A DNA stretch of 64,000 nucleotides from Solicoccozyma terricola (lineage: Eukaryota > Basidiomycota > Tremellomycetes > Filobasidiales > Piskurozymaceae): the NCBI GenBank assembly GCA_001600875.1, contig BCLD01000006.1, positions 1,096,330-1,160,329 of the forward strand. The letters run 5' to 3'. A program made the translations under genes and the position numbers. Shown here piece by piece: positions 11,940 through 23,890 of the stretch. Below the pieces are notes generated by a model. The model was not told where the DNA came from and searched no databases. It worked only from the letters and a program-made list of their open reading frames with translations. Numbering within the stretch: position 1 is the stretch's first letter; every line of letters begins with the position of its first letter.

Positions 11940-12785
11940 AGGGAGAAGGGGGACCCCGTCGACTGTGCTAATTATTCATGTCTGCCACTTTAGACGACCT
12001 CAAGCCACAACTCCTCGAGATGGGTATCTGCGAAGTCCTGATTCCTCTCACGGCATCATCCAGTGTCGAGGTGCAGGGTAATAGTGCAGCCGCTCTTGGT
12101 AATCTGTCATCGAAGGGTGCGTTGCCGGGGGTTTTTCTTTTTCTTTTCTTTTTCGTTTTCTTTTTGGGGTGGCCGCCGTCCTAGTCGTGTTTTGATTATA
12201 CCAGCGTCTGACGTCACACCACACCCCTCCTCTCAGCCGCCGAAGATTACGCTCCATTCAATGCGGTTTGGAATCAACCAGAGGGTGGATTGCATCAGTA
12301 CCTCGTTCGCTTCTTGAATAGTCCTGATCAGACGTTTCAACATATCGCTGTCTGGGTGAGTGGGAGCCGGGGGCCAAATTTCCCATTGGTGTCTACGCTC
12401 TACGGTCCTCGACGACAGCTAACGCAGACCACCATATCAGACCATCGTCCAACTCCTCGAAGCCGAGGATGAGACGTTGACGACCAACATCCGGTCATCC
12501 CCCATGCTTCTCGCTCAAATCCGAGAACTCGCCGACAAGGCGTCGAACTCTGGATCTCAGGACGGGGACAGCGGTGACCACCCGCGCCGTGGTTCCATCT
12601 CTGACGACGACGATGCGTCCGCCGAGGGTGGTGCTGGGGAAATCGCTAGTCTGTCGAGGAGGATATTGGATTTGACCGAGGGTGGGAGGGTGTTGGAGGG
12701 CGGCGGCGGTGGCGGGAAGGAGGGTGGGGGGGACCATGCTGCGTTGCGTGCGAGTGTGCAGCAGGCATTGAACGGGGACAAGTGA
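9798..12785 (+). CDS. VAC8: Vacuolar armadillo-repeat protein Vac8
   Basis: The N-terminus [10 protein letters not shown] has a myristoylation glycine at position 2 and a Cys cluster for palmitoylation, as in Vac8. After the joined second exon ([19 protein letters not shown]) come about nine armadillo repeats with the usual GALVPL...[12 protein letters not shown] pattern. Vac8 anchors to the vacuole membrane and works in vacuole inheritance, nucleus-vacuole junctions, fusion and selective autophagy. About ten introns are present, and most fall at the end of a repeat, just before the ENK/DENR opening of the next. The intron near 11,871-11,993 carries 49 consecutive G. The C-terminal tail is acidic and Gly-rich and ends at TGA 12783-12785. 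Family identity is clear from myristoyl site plus repeat order. Confidence 0.95.
11890..11938 (+). repeat. 49-nt G homopolymer in a VAC8 intron
   Basis: An unbroken run of G starts about 20 nt after the GTGCGTGCG donor, on the transcribed sense strand. The length may be imprecise because of sequencing and assembly limits. Confidence 0.85.
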
Positions 12786-12801
12786 TGGACGGTAGTGGGA
12801 G

Positions 12802-12835
<34 letters not shown>

Positions 12836-13181
12836 TGTGATGTGCGTGCGTGCGTGTGTTCGACCGATGTGTAGCAGTGTCGATGAGAGCCGGCGAGCGA
12901 CTAGTTGACATTTGATTACGTAATTTCTGCCGGGGGGGGAGGAGGGGGGGAGGGGGTCCAGCCAGCTATCCGCCCATGTACAACTACTACTACTCACATC
13001 ATCCACATCATCAGGGGCATACACCAGTGCAGTGTAGCAGCAGGCTATCGGATAGGCCGGCAGCATACCTCCCTATCCACTAGAAACACACCATAACAAC
13101 CAAGTCACTTTGTTCACACCATCGATCACCCCTTACCCCTCCCTCCCCCCCTTACCCCTCCCCCCGTCCCCACCCGGAATC
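12786..13181 (+). other. VAC8 3' region and GID1 promoter, with GT/GATGT microsatellite
   Basis: There is no gene here. A (GT)n run at about 12,805-12,833 continues into GATGTGATGTG and GCGTGCGTGCGTG. C-rich tracts lie just upstream of the GID1 ATG (13,141-13,180). Confidence 0.6.
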
Positions 13182-15995
13182 ATGTCCAACTACACCGACT
13201 GGTTATCCTCCACAGACCTCGGCGCTGACGTCGTCGGCGATCCATCCGGGGCTACAGACCCCACCAACGACGTCCCAGGCAGTGGTGGTGGTGCAACCGG
13301 TGAAGGCTCTTCTTCCCTCCTCGTTCGCCGTGAACGTCGTGGTCCGATGTGGCGACGATCCCCTTCGTCATGGCTTCAAGATGATTGGAATCTACCGGGA
13401 GAAGGTGGACTTACATCGCACCAGCGACGAACGATCATGGATGATCTTGCTGGTAGAAGGCGTATGGAGGCGATGGCTGTCGTCGAGGACGATAGCGACG
13501 GTGACGAGGATGAGAACGCCAACGCCAATGACGACGACGACGACGACAACGACGAGGACGAGGATATGAATACGGATCTAGAGAGAGAACATGCAGAGGC
13601 AACGCAGTGGTTGCATAACACGATGGCGGGTCAAATCAGAGGATTGACTGGCAGTAGTGCTACGAGAGGGAGAGCAGCTAGAGGTCTCACCGTTAGACAC
13701 TCCGCCGTCATCAATGCGTTGCTAGCAGGAAGCGGAGACAGGGAGAGGGAGAGGGACAGGGAAAGGGACAGGGACAGACGACGTCAACCGTCGAGGAACA
13801 TTGCAACAGGAGGAACCTACGATCATGCCAACGACGTGGACCGTATCGAAGACGAATGGGGTCCGTCTTCGTCGTTTACGGTACCGACGAATGCTGCTCT
13901 CCGTGGCTTCACACCAGCAGTTGTAGGTAGTGGGACGACGACGACGACGGCGGCGACCACGATGACGGCCAACCAATCCCCCAGCGTTATCCCCATCCCA
14001 ACAATGCCCACATCGTCCCGCTTCAAACGTCGTCGAACGACCACCGGTGAATCTCGCCGTCAGTCGACCTCTCGTCGACTTGGTACGCTCAATACGAGGA
14101 TGGAACCAACACCCGAGTTGACCACGGAGCAGATGCCAAAGTATATGCACGCCTCCCGCACTGCTGTCGTCGCCCTACCTACCCAACTCAACGCGTACGA
14201 CATGTGTCAACGACTTGCTCTGACTCCACGCGAAGACGGTCACGCACTGCAGGTCGAGTTTGTCGGCGACGGAAAGGGAGGTGATGCCGACGCAGCAGCC
14301 GTTCGGGCAGATAATCCCATCCCGAGAGGATGTGGCGTTTACTATTTCGAAGCTGAAGTCATATGTCAAGGTAAACACGGCTACATCGCCATTGGTTTAT
14401 GCACTCGTTCCGTTCGACTCGATCGCTTGACAGGATGGGAACCTGGATCGTTCGCTTGGCACTTGGATGATGGGTTTGTCTTCAAATCGCAAGGTCAGGG
14501 TACGAATTTAGGTTGGCCAAAGAGCGGGACGGGAGATACTATTGGATGTGGGGTTGATGTGGATGGCACGGTGTTTTTCACAAAGAATGGGTCGCTCGTT
14601 GGCAAGGCCTTCAAGATACAGTCCGTGGATGACGATGAGCTGTATCCAGCGATTGGGTTGAGGTCACCCAGGTGCGTGCCGAGCACATCGGTTGTTTCCC
14701 CCCCCCCCCCCCCCGGCCCGGGGGCGACGCGAAAACGCAAACGCGGAATGTGCTGGGTGCTGACGGTTACGAGTTTTTTTGGGTTTTCAGGGAGCAGCTC
14801 CGCCTCAACTTTGGGTTTTCCCGTCAGCCATTCAAATATGATATCGAAGGTCACGTCGCTCGTACGCAAGCTCTCGTCCTCGAAGAAATCGCTAGAACGA
14901 CGGTTTACATCAATCGACCGACGACGACGACGACGACGTCGTCGACACCTGATGGCGTTTCCACACCGTCAAGTGAAGACGCTAGACCATCGGCTAAGAA
15001 ATCCAAGGGCGAGGATGGAGCTCCAGTGTCACGAGAGAACGCCGCTGGTCGACAATCACCCCGTAATCCACCGTCCAAGTCCTGGCGTGGATTCAGGAAC
15101 GACGAGATGCAGAGGATTGAAGCGGATCAGGACGAAGAGAGGAAAGAGTCTGGGATGGTGAGGTTGCAAGTACTCCCTCGAGATCGTCGAGTCGTCCAAG
15201 ATGTGGAAACGCCACTCGCGGACGTCGTTCTCGACTATCTCCAGCACAGTGGTTATTTGAAGACTGCGAATGTTCTTCGACCTGCAATAGCGGCAAGACG
15301 AGAGAACGTATTGACTGGCATTGTTGACAAACCAAACAACACACTGCCAGACACTCGCGAGGACGATGAATTTGCCACACGGATGAAGGCGATCTCGCGA
15401 GCCATGGTGGAGTGGGATGTTCCTACCGTTTTGGACCTCGGGGCACTCCAACTCGAAGGCACGCATTGGGCGTTCACGCTCAGCATGATGTCGTTCTATC
15501 ACCTCGTCAACATGTTGTGGGCGGATCAGCCAGTGACGGGGGAATGGCGACGAGCACTTGCAAATCTCGATATCGCTACTTTGACAGAGGAAGCGACGGT
15601 ACATGACGTGGTGGTGGAGGTGGGCACGTCGTTGCGACGGTCGTATGGCGACTTGGACGATGTCAAGGTCCAGAAGGTCATGTCGGATGCGTTCTCTCTC
15701 GTAACGTATGGTACGGCTGATGAGGTCCCCGCGGAACTGTCGCGGGCATATTCGGTCGAGGAGAGGGAACGATTGGCAGACGAACTTGTGAGGGATCTAA
15801 GAGGTTAGTGGGGTGGGGAGTTTTGGTGAAATCTGGGACTTTGCGTCTAACCAACCTGCTCGATCGTCAGTCCACGCCCTCCGGCCTGCGCAGAGTCGTC
15901 TCGAGCAAGCACTGCGTCAGACCTCGTACACGATGGGCAGCCTTGGATCTGTGTTTGGAGTGAATGCGGCTGCGTATGCTGGGATGGATGTGTAG
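13182..15995 (+). CDS. RanBPM-type GID/CTLH ubiquitin ligase subunit Gid1 (Vid30)
   Basis: Three exons (13182-14671, 14791-15803, 15871-15995) give about 875 residues. A long acidic, disordered N-terminus has a DDDDDNDEDED run and an RERERDRERDRDRR charged stretch. The SPRY domain begins near residue 383 with CGVYYFEAEV, then GYIAIGLCTRSVRLDRLTGWE, GDTIGCGVDVDG and VFFTKNG. A Ser/Thr-rich insert follows. The LisH motif (VVLDYLQHSGYLKTANVL) lies near residue 640, then a CTLH/CRA region ends in LEQALRQTSYTMGSLGSVFG. This SPRY-LisH-CTLH-CRA order is that of Gid1/Vid30 and RanBP9/10. In yeast Gid1 scaffolds the ligase that degrades gluconeogenic enzymes on glucose. ATG 13182 follows a C-rich leader; an earlier in-frame ATG at 13110 would add only Pro-rich sequence. 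Confidence 0.92.
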
Positions 15996-16225
15996 ATGGA
16001 GCGGACCGTCGTATATATCTCTTGCTGGAAATATGCTGGAAATATTTTCTACGAAATATATTCTTGTCTACAAAATATTTTCTATATTTTCTACTGACGC
16101 GTCAACAATCGCTTTGTTGACGATTAGGAAAGACGAAGGGTGGGGGATCGTCGACGAGAGCACAGCTAGCACAGCCAACACAGCACAGCCAACACCACCC
16201 GGCAGGCCACACACACACACACGCC
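15996..16225 (+). other. Intergenic region between GID1 and DUO1
   Basis: An AT-rich stretch at about 16,010-16,100 repeats GGAAATAT, AAATAT and ATTTTCTA. It contrasts with the GC-rich surroundings and could be a 3' processing region. A CACAGCCAACACAGCACAGCC repeat and an (AC)n run precede the DUO1 ATG. Confidence 0.5.
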
Positions 16226-17426
16226 ATGGACTCCCCGCTACTCCCATCCATCGCCCGCCAGCAGTCCAACTCCCGCTTCGACGACGACACTTCCGACCTC
16301 CTCGGCGAACTCGCCATCGACGGCGATGAGTCCGGTGTCGGTCGTTCACAGCAGCATGACAAGCAGAGTCACGCGGTGCTGACAGAGCCGCTCCCTCAGC
16401 AGGGTGGATCTGCCACCCTGGCGAGACCCTCAAGACCTCGCTTCAGTCTGTTCGCGCGACCACCGACCGAGGACGGGCCAGGAGACGAAACGATGATGGC
16501 AGCTTCTTATCGACCGGCGACGACGGAGCAACAAGATGAAGGCGGCAACGATTCGGATGAAGAGGTGAAGAGGTTGGGGGACGATGAACATGATGAGGAG
16601 ACTATTCAGCTCGGTAGGCGCATGGAGAATGATGCGGAGAGGGATGAAAAGTTGAGGGCGACGTTGTTCGAGTTACGGAAGATGAATGAAGTGTTTGAGG
16701 GGTTTTTGGGAGCGTTGGAGGGAGTAAAAGAGCATAACGAGGTCAGTAGATGGTGGGAAAGTGGGTTGTTGGTTGCCAACAGAAACTGCAGTGTTGATAA
16801 TGGAACCACGTTCGTGTATAACCCAGCGACTCGCTCAACGAACTTCACAGACCTCCGCTCTCCTGGATCAATACGTATCCCTTCTCGGACAAGCCGAGCA
16901 CACACAACGACTGGTATTAAACGAACAGTGGCATGGAATGAGTGATGTGAGAAGTCGTTTATTGTCCTTCCTCCCCTCACACACACACACTGGGCTGAAT
17001 AAACCCCTTTTCCTTTTCGCGCTGTCTACCAGGACGTCGCTCACTTTCAAACCATCGCGGAACAACAAACCGCAGCACTGGAAGCTGAACGTCAACGAGT
17101 GGCAGCGGAGATCCAAGCCAGAGATGCAAGGGAGAGAGAAGCAGCTGAGCGGAGTGAAAGAGCGAAAGGTGGTGGAGAGGGAGTCAGAGGAAGAGGGAGA
17201 GGTTTACCTCGAGGTTCGGGATCGATTAGAGGGGGTAGAGGAAGAGGTAGGTCATGACGGAATTTTTCTTCTTTAACGCCCCCCTCCCCCCCCCCCCCCC
17301 CAGGCGCTGACACCACGGAATGTCCTCGCAGTGCCGAGTACAACATCTGGTCTCCCAACTCCAGGTCTGAGAAAACCATCTGCAACGACGTCGAGAGGAA
17401 CGGGCGTTGCTCGAGGACGGGCGTGA
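16226..17426 (+). CDS. DUO1: DASH complex subunit Duo1
   Basis: Four exons (16226-16741, 16827-16946, 17033-17246, 17332-17426) give 314 residues. The Duo1 domain is joined over two introns: ATLFELRKMNEVFEGFLGAL, then SALLDQYVSLLGQAEHTQRL ending exon 2, matching the family's helical signature. The DASH/Dam1 ring couples kinetochores to microtubules in fungi. The C-terminus is a basic GRGRGLPRGSGSIRGGRGRG region followed by PTPGLRKPSATTSRGTG, as expected for a microtubule-binding tail. The exon 4 acceptor at 17,331 is chosen because it keeps that basic Ser/Pro frame. The obvious AG after the C-run at 17,303 would give an unlike tail. Intron 3 carries the C-run just upstream of it. Confidence 0.88.
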
Positions 17427-17826
17427 TGGGTATATGGCATCGTGGGTTTTGGGTACGTGTATGATTTGTATAATGATGATAATTTCTCGAGACATGTGGC
17501 TATACGTGCGGGGTACAAAAACAGATGCACCTACAACCTCGATCGGGGGCGGGGGGGCTTACAAGAATCGCGTAACCAACCGCTCTGTTGGATACAAAAA
17601 GTACAGCGGTTCTGACGGGTCAAACACTTTTACATATGTATTTTGCGCTCCAACTTCTTTTTGGTTCGATGTGTGCTGAAACGGAGAGAGAGACAGAATT
17701 CATGCCAATTGCGTTTGATAGAGTCGGTGCATGACGGTCTGTCGGGGGTAAAGCAGTTGGCGAGGTGAGATTTGGGTGGGGCAAAGTGGGAAAGAACGAC
17801 TGGCGCTCCCTATTCCATCAGCACAC

Positions 17827-19585
17827 TCACATAAAGTCACCCGTCGGCTTGTCGTTGGTTGAATGCGTAGCTTGCCACTCTCTAGGCCGGTACTTTTCCC
17901 TTGCCTCCTCACCAAGACGCAGTTCATGATCACCATTCGCCCATCGTGACGGCAGATATCCGTATTCCTGCGGGTCGAATACCATCGATCCAGGTTTCGA
18001 AGCGACGGCTGATGGTGCGATGTGTTTCTTGAGTAGATCGTTTGAACCGAGAGAATCGGTGCGACGAGGTTTCGGTCGATGACCGCCTTGCGCTTCGACA
18101 GCGAATGGAGGGGCTGGTGGATCGGTTGATGGCCTACGTGACGTGGATGAACCGGGAACGGCGTTACTGTTAGAGTGTCGGAATGTCGATGCTGATTCTC
18201 GTGGTGGTGGGGGTGTATCAGGAAAGAGGAGTTGACGAGCGTGCTCTTCCCGATCGACGAGGTAGCCTCTACCTGATGTCATCGACGTCGGTAGATGTCG
18301 TGGGTATTCCTTGTATTGTGAAGCAGATTGGAGGGCGGCGGAGGATTTTGGTGCGTTGGTAGAGTAGGAAGAGGAGAGTAGGTCAGGAGGGTATTGGGTG
18401 GAGGAGGAGGATAGGACGGGTGGTGGCGGTGACAAAGCAGCTGTTGTTTGAGACTTCGTTGTGGCAGGGATGCCATTCGACGGTGGCTTTGAAGGACCAG
18501 GCGACGTAGCTGCATACCCTGAATCATATTCCGAAGCCGTCTCCTTGCCATCCTCTGAATACGGTCTTCGGTGTCGCTTTTGACCCTCATCGTACCGTTT
18601 CGCCACTTCCACATCGATTTGTAACCTCCGTTTCTCCTCTACCAATCTTCTTCTAATCCTCTCCTCTTCATCCGCTCGGTAAGCTGCACCACCTGCACCC
18701 GTCCATGCTGCTGCTGCTCCTACAGCTGAACCACCTTGAGAACCACCTCCATCCGAGATTTGATCAGGATCGACGTCCGCACCGAACGCAGGTCGATGTT
18801 GAACTTTTTTCAACGATTTTGAACGAACAGTTTCGAATGGATCAAAGTCGCCATCGTGGAGTTTATTCTCCTTGTCGACGTATAGGTTCATTCCTCGACT
18901 TGTTAATTCTTCTTGAGAGGAGGAGGAGGAACCGTTGGATTGACGTCGAGATAACCTCGATCGACGATTCGGTTTCGTTCGTTTTTTAGAATCACCAGAT
19001 ACGTTGGTACCCTCATACGACAGTCTTGATCCCGCAGATCTCATACTCGCATGTCTATCCACAGAAGTCCTCGCCGCACGCATTTTGTCATCATACGTTG
19101 AACGACCGTGAGCAGTAGCAGCAGCAGCGGTATGAGCTTCCTGAGCTTGACTTGAGAACGCAGGTGCCAATAACCTATCTAACGCGGCTGCATCGTTCGC
19201 TGCGCCGTGTTGTTTACGATATTGACGTGCGGATTGGGAAGTGGAAAGGGGGAGCGCGAATGGGGAATTTGAGGTGGGTGGTTGGACTAGGAGGTGATGG
19301 GAGTGAGCGGATGGTGCTGGAGAGCCAGAGGTAGAAGTAGCGGTAGCAGCGGGGGTTGAAACAAGGAAAAGAAAAGAGTTGGGTAGCAGGGGTTGGCAAG
19401 CTATGATGAGTATCACGCTATACACCTCTCCCGACCCTTTCCCACTCACCAGGTCTATAAACTCGATACAATGGCCTCTCCTCATCTCGTACTTGCACCG
19501 CTCTCAATCCCGAAGTGGACTTGAATACCGACTGTTCATCGGCGGTGGAAGAGGAACGTAGGGATGATTTAGAGAGTTTGACCAT
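17827..19585 (-). CDS. Large disordered protein of unknown function
   Basis: Two exons: a short first exon from ATG 19585 (MVKLSKSSLRSSSTADEQSV, ending LYRVYRPG before a GTGAGTGGG donor) and a long second exon to the TGA near 17,829. About 530 residues are Ser/Pro/Ala-rich with charged patches (KKRTKPNRRSRLSRRQS), a predicted helix EEERIRRRLVEEKRRLQIDV and a C-terminal segment with FDPQEYGYLPSRWANGD. I recognise no domain. The exon 2 start is uncertain because several acceptors are possible near 19,300-19,400. The C-terminal motif reads like a conserved short linear region, but that is an impression. The gene is divergent from the GRDP-like gene. Confidence 0.7.
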
Positions 19586-20363
19586 GATTGGTAAGGGGGG
19601 GAAAAGGGGGGGGGGGAGGNGTTGGGAGTTGGGTGGGTTTTAGGTTTGTAGCTTGGGTGAGTTGGTTGGTTGGGGTGGTTGTGGTTGTAGTTGTGGTGGA
19701 GTTGGCTGGTTGCTGCGGTGGTGGTGGTTGTGGCTGTGTGGCTGTGGTTGTGGCTGTGGTGGTGGTCGGTCGATCGATCGATACACGTTTGTAGATCCTC
19801 CCGTTGAAAGATCCAAGTTACTACGTCCTTCCTTGTGGTTTTGATGAATGGTATTAGTACGGAACAGATGGTAATTCTAACGAAAGATGAGTAGACTAAG
19901 AAGGTCTTGGGGAGGCGGGGGGCGCCGGGTCTAAGGGAAGCTGATGTATGTTTGGTCTTGGACTTGTTCTAGACCACGTTTGTCGGTTTTTTCAGTAGAA
20001 ATGCCCGGGATGGACGGTTTGACGTGGGTGGGATTGCAGGCGGGAGTTGGGGGATGGGGAGTTGAACTCGTGGCGATGGGGGATGGTGGTGACTGGTGGC
20101 TGGCGACGATGGTGTCCCGATATGACCACTTACTTGCAAAATGCGATGACGAGGGCCAGGAGGGGGGTGGGGGCCGGAAGGGGAAGGAGCGGACATCGGG
20201 GACTGAGGGATGTCCGTGTCCGTGTCCATCCCCGGGGTCGCTCATGTCCGTGCCCGATGACCGTCCCATGCCCGATGTCCGTGAATCGGGTCCCCGGCTT
20301 CTCATCGAACATGCCCCCCTCGCTGCTGCATACATCCCATACATTCCATACATCCAACCATCC
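19586..20363. other. Divergent promoter between the disordered protein and the GRDP-like gene
   Basis: A 150-base GGTTGTGG-type G/T repeat runs at about 19,640-19,780 and contains one N at 19,620 nearby. It is followed by a CGATCGATCGAT run and then the CGGACAT cluster at 20,190-20,281. An in-frame ATG at 19,944 exists for the plus gene, but the added sequence is low-complexity. Confidence 0.55.
20190..20281. promoter_or_regulatory. Cluster of four CGGACAT/ATGTCCG sites
   Basis: CGGACAT at 20190-20196 and ATGTCCG at 20210-20216, 20244-20250 and 20275-20281. Near-copies (GTGTCCG, ATGCCCG) lie between them. The cluster is 83 bp upstream of the GRDP-like ATG in a divergent promoter. Confidence 0.5.
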
Positions 20364-23300
20364 ATGGCCAGCACTACATCCCGTCTCCAACCTGGCTTCC
20401 TCGCAGAAGGAGGTGTCAATCGCGGTCCACCACCTCCTCCTTACGCTACCGTCCTCACCACCCGTTCGTATTCCTCCACCACGACTGCTAGCGCCACCAC
20501 TCCATCCCTCTCCACATCCCTCTCTCGCCCTTCTACCAACCAAGATCAGTCTCCCCCGGCTTACCCAGATCCACCCGTACTCGATCCGATAAATCACCTT
20601 CCAGAACGATTCAGGATCGGGGGATACGATGTTACACCCGTCGTCGTAGTTCCTGAACTAATCGATCATTGTAGATTGTTGGGATGTTTTTGGGAATTGA
20701 GGAGAAAAGTATCAGAATGTGTGGTCCCGAATGAGGGTATTAACAATGACAACAAGTCAGAGTCCCAACCATCAATGCATCTAGATCCGTCGATTAAATG
20801 GAATACATTCTGTATCGCTGCCGAGAAGAGATTCGAAGATTGGGTTAAAGGGCCGTTGAAGGATAGACTTGGTGGATTGAAGAATGATAAGCTTGTAGAG
20901 ATTGTAGAGTTGAAGGATGAGGAATTGCCGGGTATAGAGGTTATTATGATTTGGCATTCGTACATGTTGAACCCTAGATGTGAGTGTGGAAGATGGTTGG
21001 TGGTGGTTGTGGGGGGAGGGGGGGGGGAGTCACTCTGGCATGGATGGTTATTCTTATCAATATCCTCGCCCTGATTCGTACCAGGGTATCTGGAAGACAC
21101 GGTTAGAGAGTTTCCACAGCTTGATGCACTTGGAGAGTTTCCAATGAAGATGATAGTGAGTCTTGTCATTGGATCTTATTCGGTTCCGTCACACATCCGA
21201 GACGCACCACGTCTACTTACCCCACCACCCACCCCAGTGCCGTCGTATCGACCCCACCACTCTCGAATACACTCGTCCACAAGGAACCCTCCTCCCACCA
21301 CCTTACCCCGTCATTCCCAACTCGACTCGTATCCCGATCACATGTCCATCGTGCTTCACCGTCAACCTCGTATACCTCATATGCGACCCGACTTTACGTG
21401 ATACCACGATTACAACCAAATTCGGATTCGCACAGAAAGAATTCAAACATGGATGTACAACATGTCATCTTGAATTAACGCACGAGTCACTACGTGCTGG
21501 GAAATTCGCATTACATGTAGCTAAAGTCTTACGAGGGGAAATGGATTGGTTGCCTGGGATCGGAATGAATCCTACAAATGGTCAATTAAGTGATCCGACG
21601 GATAAGAAAGATCCAGGGACGTTTGTTTCTTTGGCTATTGCCGGGGTGTACTCGGATAATGCCCAGGAAAAGGGCTCATCTAACAAGATTCGTTTTCCTC
21701 GCAACAAGCTAGGCGAGATTAACAACGAAAATGCGAATCTACCCACCCACCAACTAGCGAGACAGATCGGTGACTCATGTTCCTGGTCGATGAATGACAT
21801 GCAATCAATGCTCGAAACAGCAGGTAGAAACGGCCTATTCAAAGGCTTCCGAGGTGGTCCTCGAATGATGGCAGTCGATAACATCGGGAGACGTATGAAT
21901 CGAATGCACACCGCGTACGCTCATTCGAGCATGGCGAGTCTGGCTCTTGGACCAGCGGCGATGCGACAGGCTACGTTTGTGGCCAAGATGAAGGATCTCG
22001 GGTGGTTGGAGCCAGGGAGATGGGATGGTGGGTCAGGGAAATCGATATTCCTCCTTCAAAGGTCCGCAGCTAGGTATCGTGAGTTGTAGAGAGCATAGGG
22101 GCGCGCGAAAGTCGGGTTGTTTGACGCTTACCCCACCTTCACAGACGCATTCCTCGATATCATGAGCGTTACTCCCGGAGGGTTTTTGGTTCCGAGTGGG
22201 TGTGGTAGAACGCTTGCCGGGCGAAAGAGACTCTGACCTACCCTTGGTAATGACAGCCCTCGACATTGATCTCGCTTGGCATACCCATCAACTCAAGTCT
22301 GTGGCATATCGGTGAGCGGGAAATGGGGAACGAAACAAGCCTTGGGCACTCCACTGATCCCGATTTTTGTCTCGTACCACACAGCGAAGGCACCCTCAAA
22401 TACATCCGTCGCTTCGTTGACCACGATGACAAGGTCAGCGAGACTCGTCTTGGCGATTCGTACGACCTTACATCCCGTGCATGGGCCGCACGCTTTGGCG
22501 TCCCCTATTCGGTCTGCGGCTGCCACCAGCACGACCCGTTCATCGGCCTCGGTCCCAGCGTACCAGGCAAACTCAAGTTCTGGAGCAAGGACAAAGAGAG
22601 TAAGACGGATAAGCGAGCGAGGTTGATCGAAGAGATGTTGGCAGGAATGGACAAGGATGAAAAGGACGCGAGTCACCCTTCTGTTCACAATATGGTCTCG
22701 GTGGGTGGCGTGCAGATCTCAACGTGGGCTAAACATACTCATCTGATCCACCCGACAGGTCCTCAACCTCACTGAAACCGATCTCGAGCGCAAGAAACGT
22801 CTCAACACCCAGCTCAAGCGGGACTCCGAAGCGGAGAAATTAGCAGTCAAAGCCGCCAACAGCAAGGACGCTAAAGATAAAGCCAAAGCCAAGCTGGCAA
22901 GACGATCGGATCACGACGATCCCTTCGTCTACTCCCCGGACATGTATTATGGCGGGTTTGGCGTCGGTGGCGGCCGCTCTGCAATGCCCTACTGGGGTGT
23001 TGGGATGGGTGCTGGAATAGGCATGGGCGTGGGCGTGGGTGGGTACGCGGCGTGGGGTCTCGTCGACGAAGACCCGCATTGTATCAATGGGTTGGGGGCT
23101 ACCAGAGGTGAGTGCAGGGCATGTAAGGGATCGACCGTTAACTAATGGTCACCTATCGCCAGGTGCATGCGCTGCTGGTGTTGGGGCAGGAGGCGGTGCT
23201 TACTGCGGTGGAGGTGGTGGTGCCGGATGTGAGTCGGCCTCGAAGGATCGTCCTTGTCAATCGGGCGTCTATTAATTACGACTCATCTCAGGCGCTGGGA

Positions 23301-23592
23301 TACCTAGTTGCACGTCGGCAGCAGGTATGTATATTCTGTCGCTAAAGACCGCCACTCACTAACCATTTTTTCCCACAGGCGCTTGTGGGTCTGTCGGCGT
23401 GGGAGGCTGCGCTGGGGGCGGTGGTGGTGGTGGTGGTGGAGGAGGATGTGGCGGAGGCGGAGGCGGAGGCGGATGTGGTGGTGGGGGTGGTGGGGGTGGT
23501 GGGGGTGGTGGTGGCTGCGGAGGTAAGCCCACTGGATGGTGGAACATCAAACAGTTTTGACATGCAACGGCTGGACAGGTGGCGGCAACTAG
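20364..23592 (+). CDS. Glycine-rich domain-containing protein (GRDP, DUF1399-like) with Gly/Cys tail
   Basis: A multi-exon gene of about 850 residues. The N-terminus is Pro/Ser-rich. The GRDP-like region has EVIMIWHSYMLNPR and, several exons later, ALDIDLAWHTHQL, which are the two W-H-x-x histidine motifs of the family. Between them are CPSCFTVN and CTTCHLEL Cys pairs. Later EGTLKYIRRFVDHDDKV and CGCHQHDPFIG follow. Three small exons end in a Gly/Cys tail with repeated CGGGGGG blocks, closing GCGGGGN at TAG 23590-23592. Plant relatives act in stress and growth responses; the fungal role is unknown. ATG 20364 is preferred over the in-frame ATG at 19,944. Splices into the tail were checked: the intron after GGGGGAG leaves one base that rebuilds a Cys codon. 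Confidence 0.85.
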
Positions 23593-23890
23593 CAATCTTC
23601 CCCATCGACAAGATTTTCTCCCCGCGGTGGTTTCTGATCGAGTTGTATGAGTGAACGCGGCAATTTGTAAACAGCCCGAGAATCGGTCGATAATTTCCTT
23701 CTTCGTGATTGTAGACTACATAATGACTTAATATGACGAAGCATCCGACAATTGGCGAAGGGTGATATGGGGCGCGCATTTGTGTCGTTTCTCACCGGAA
23801 TTCCATATTCCCAAAATGGACTAACAACGTTCACACATAGAATGGCGGTCTAGCCATATCAGTTTTCACCACTCCGAGGTTTCCCTACGC
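23593..23890. other. Convergent 3' region
   Basis: About 300 bases lie between the stop codons of the GRDP-like gene and the SAP gene. I see no gene or strong terminator-like signal. Confidence 0.6.

Noticed and set aside
15056..15604. 182-codon minus-strand frame
   Set aside because: It lies antisense to the LisH/CTLH exon of the Gid1-like gene, which has clear homology on the plus strand.
23359..23595. Pro-rich minus-strand frame
   Set aside because: It is the antisense shadow of the Gly/Cys-coding tail of the GRDP-like gene.
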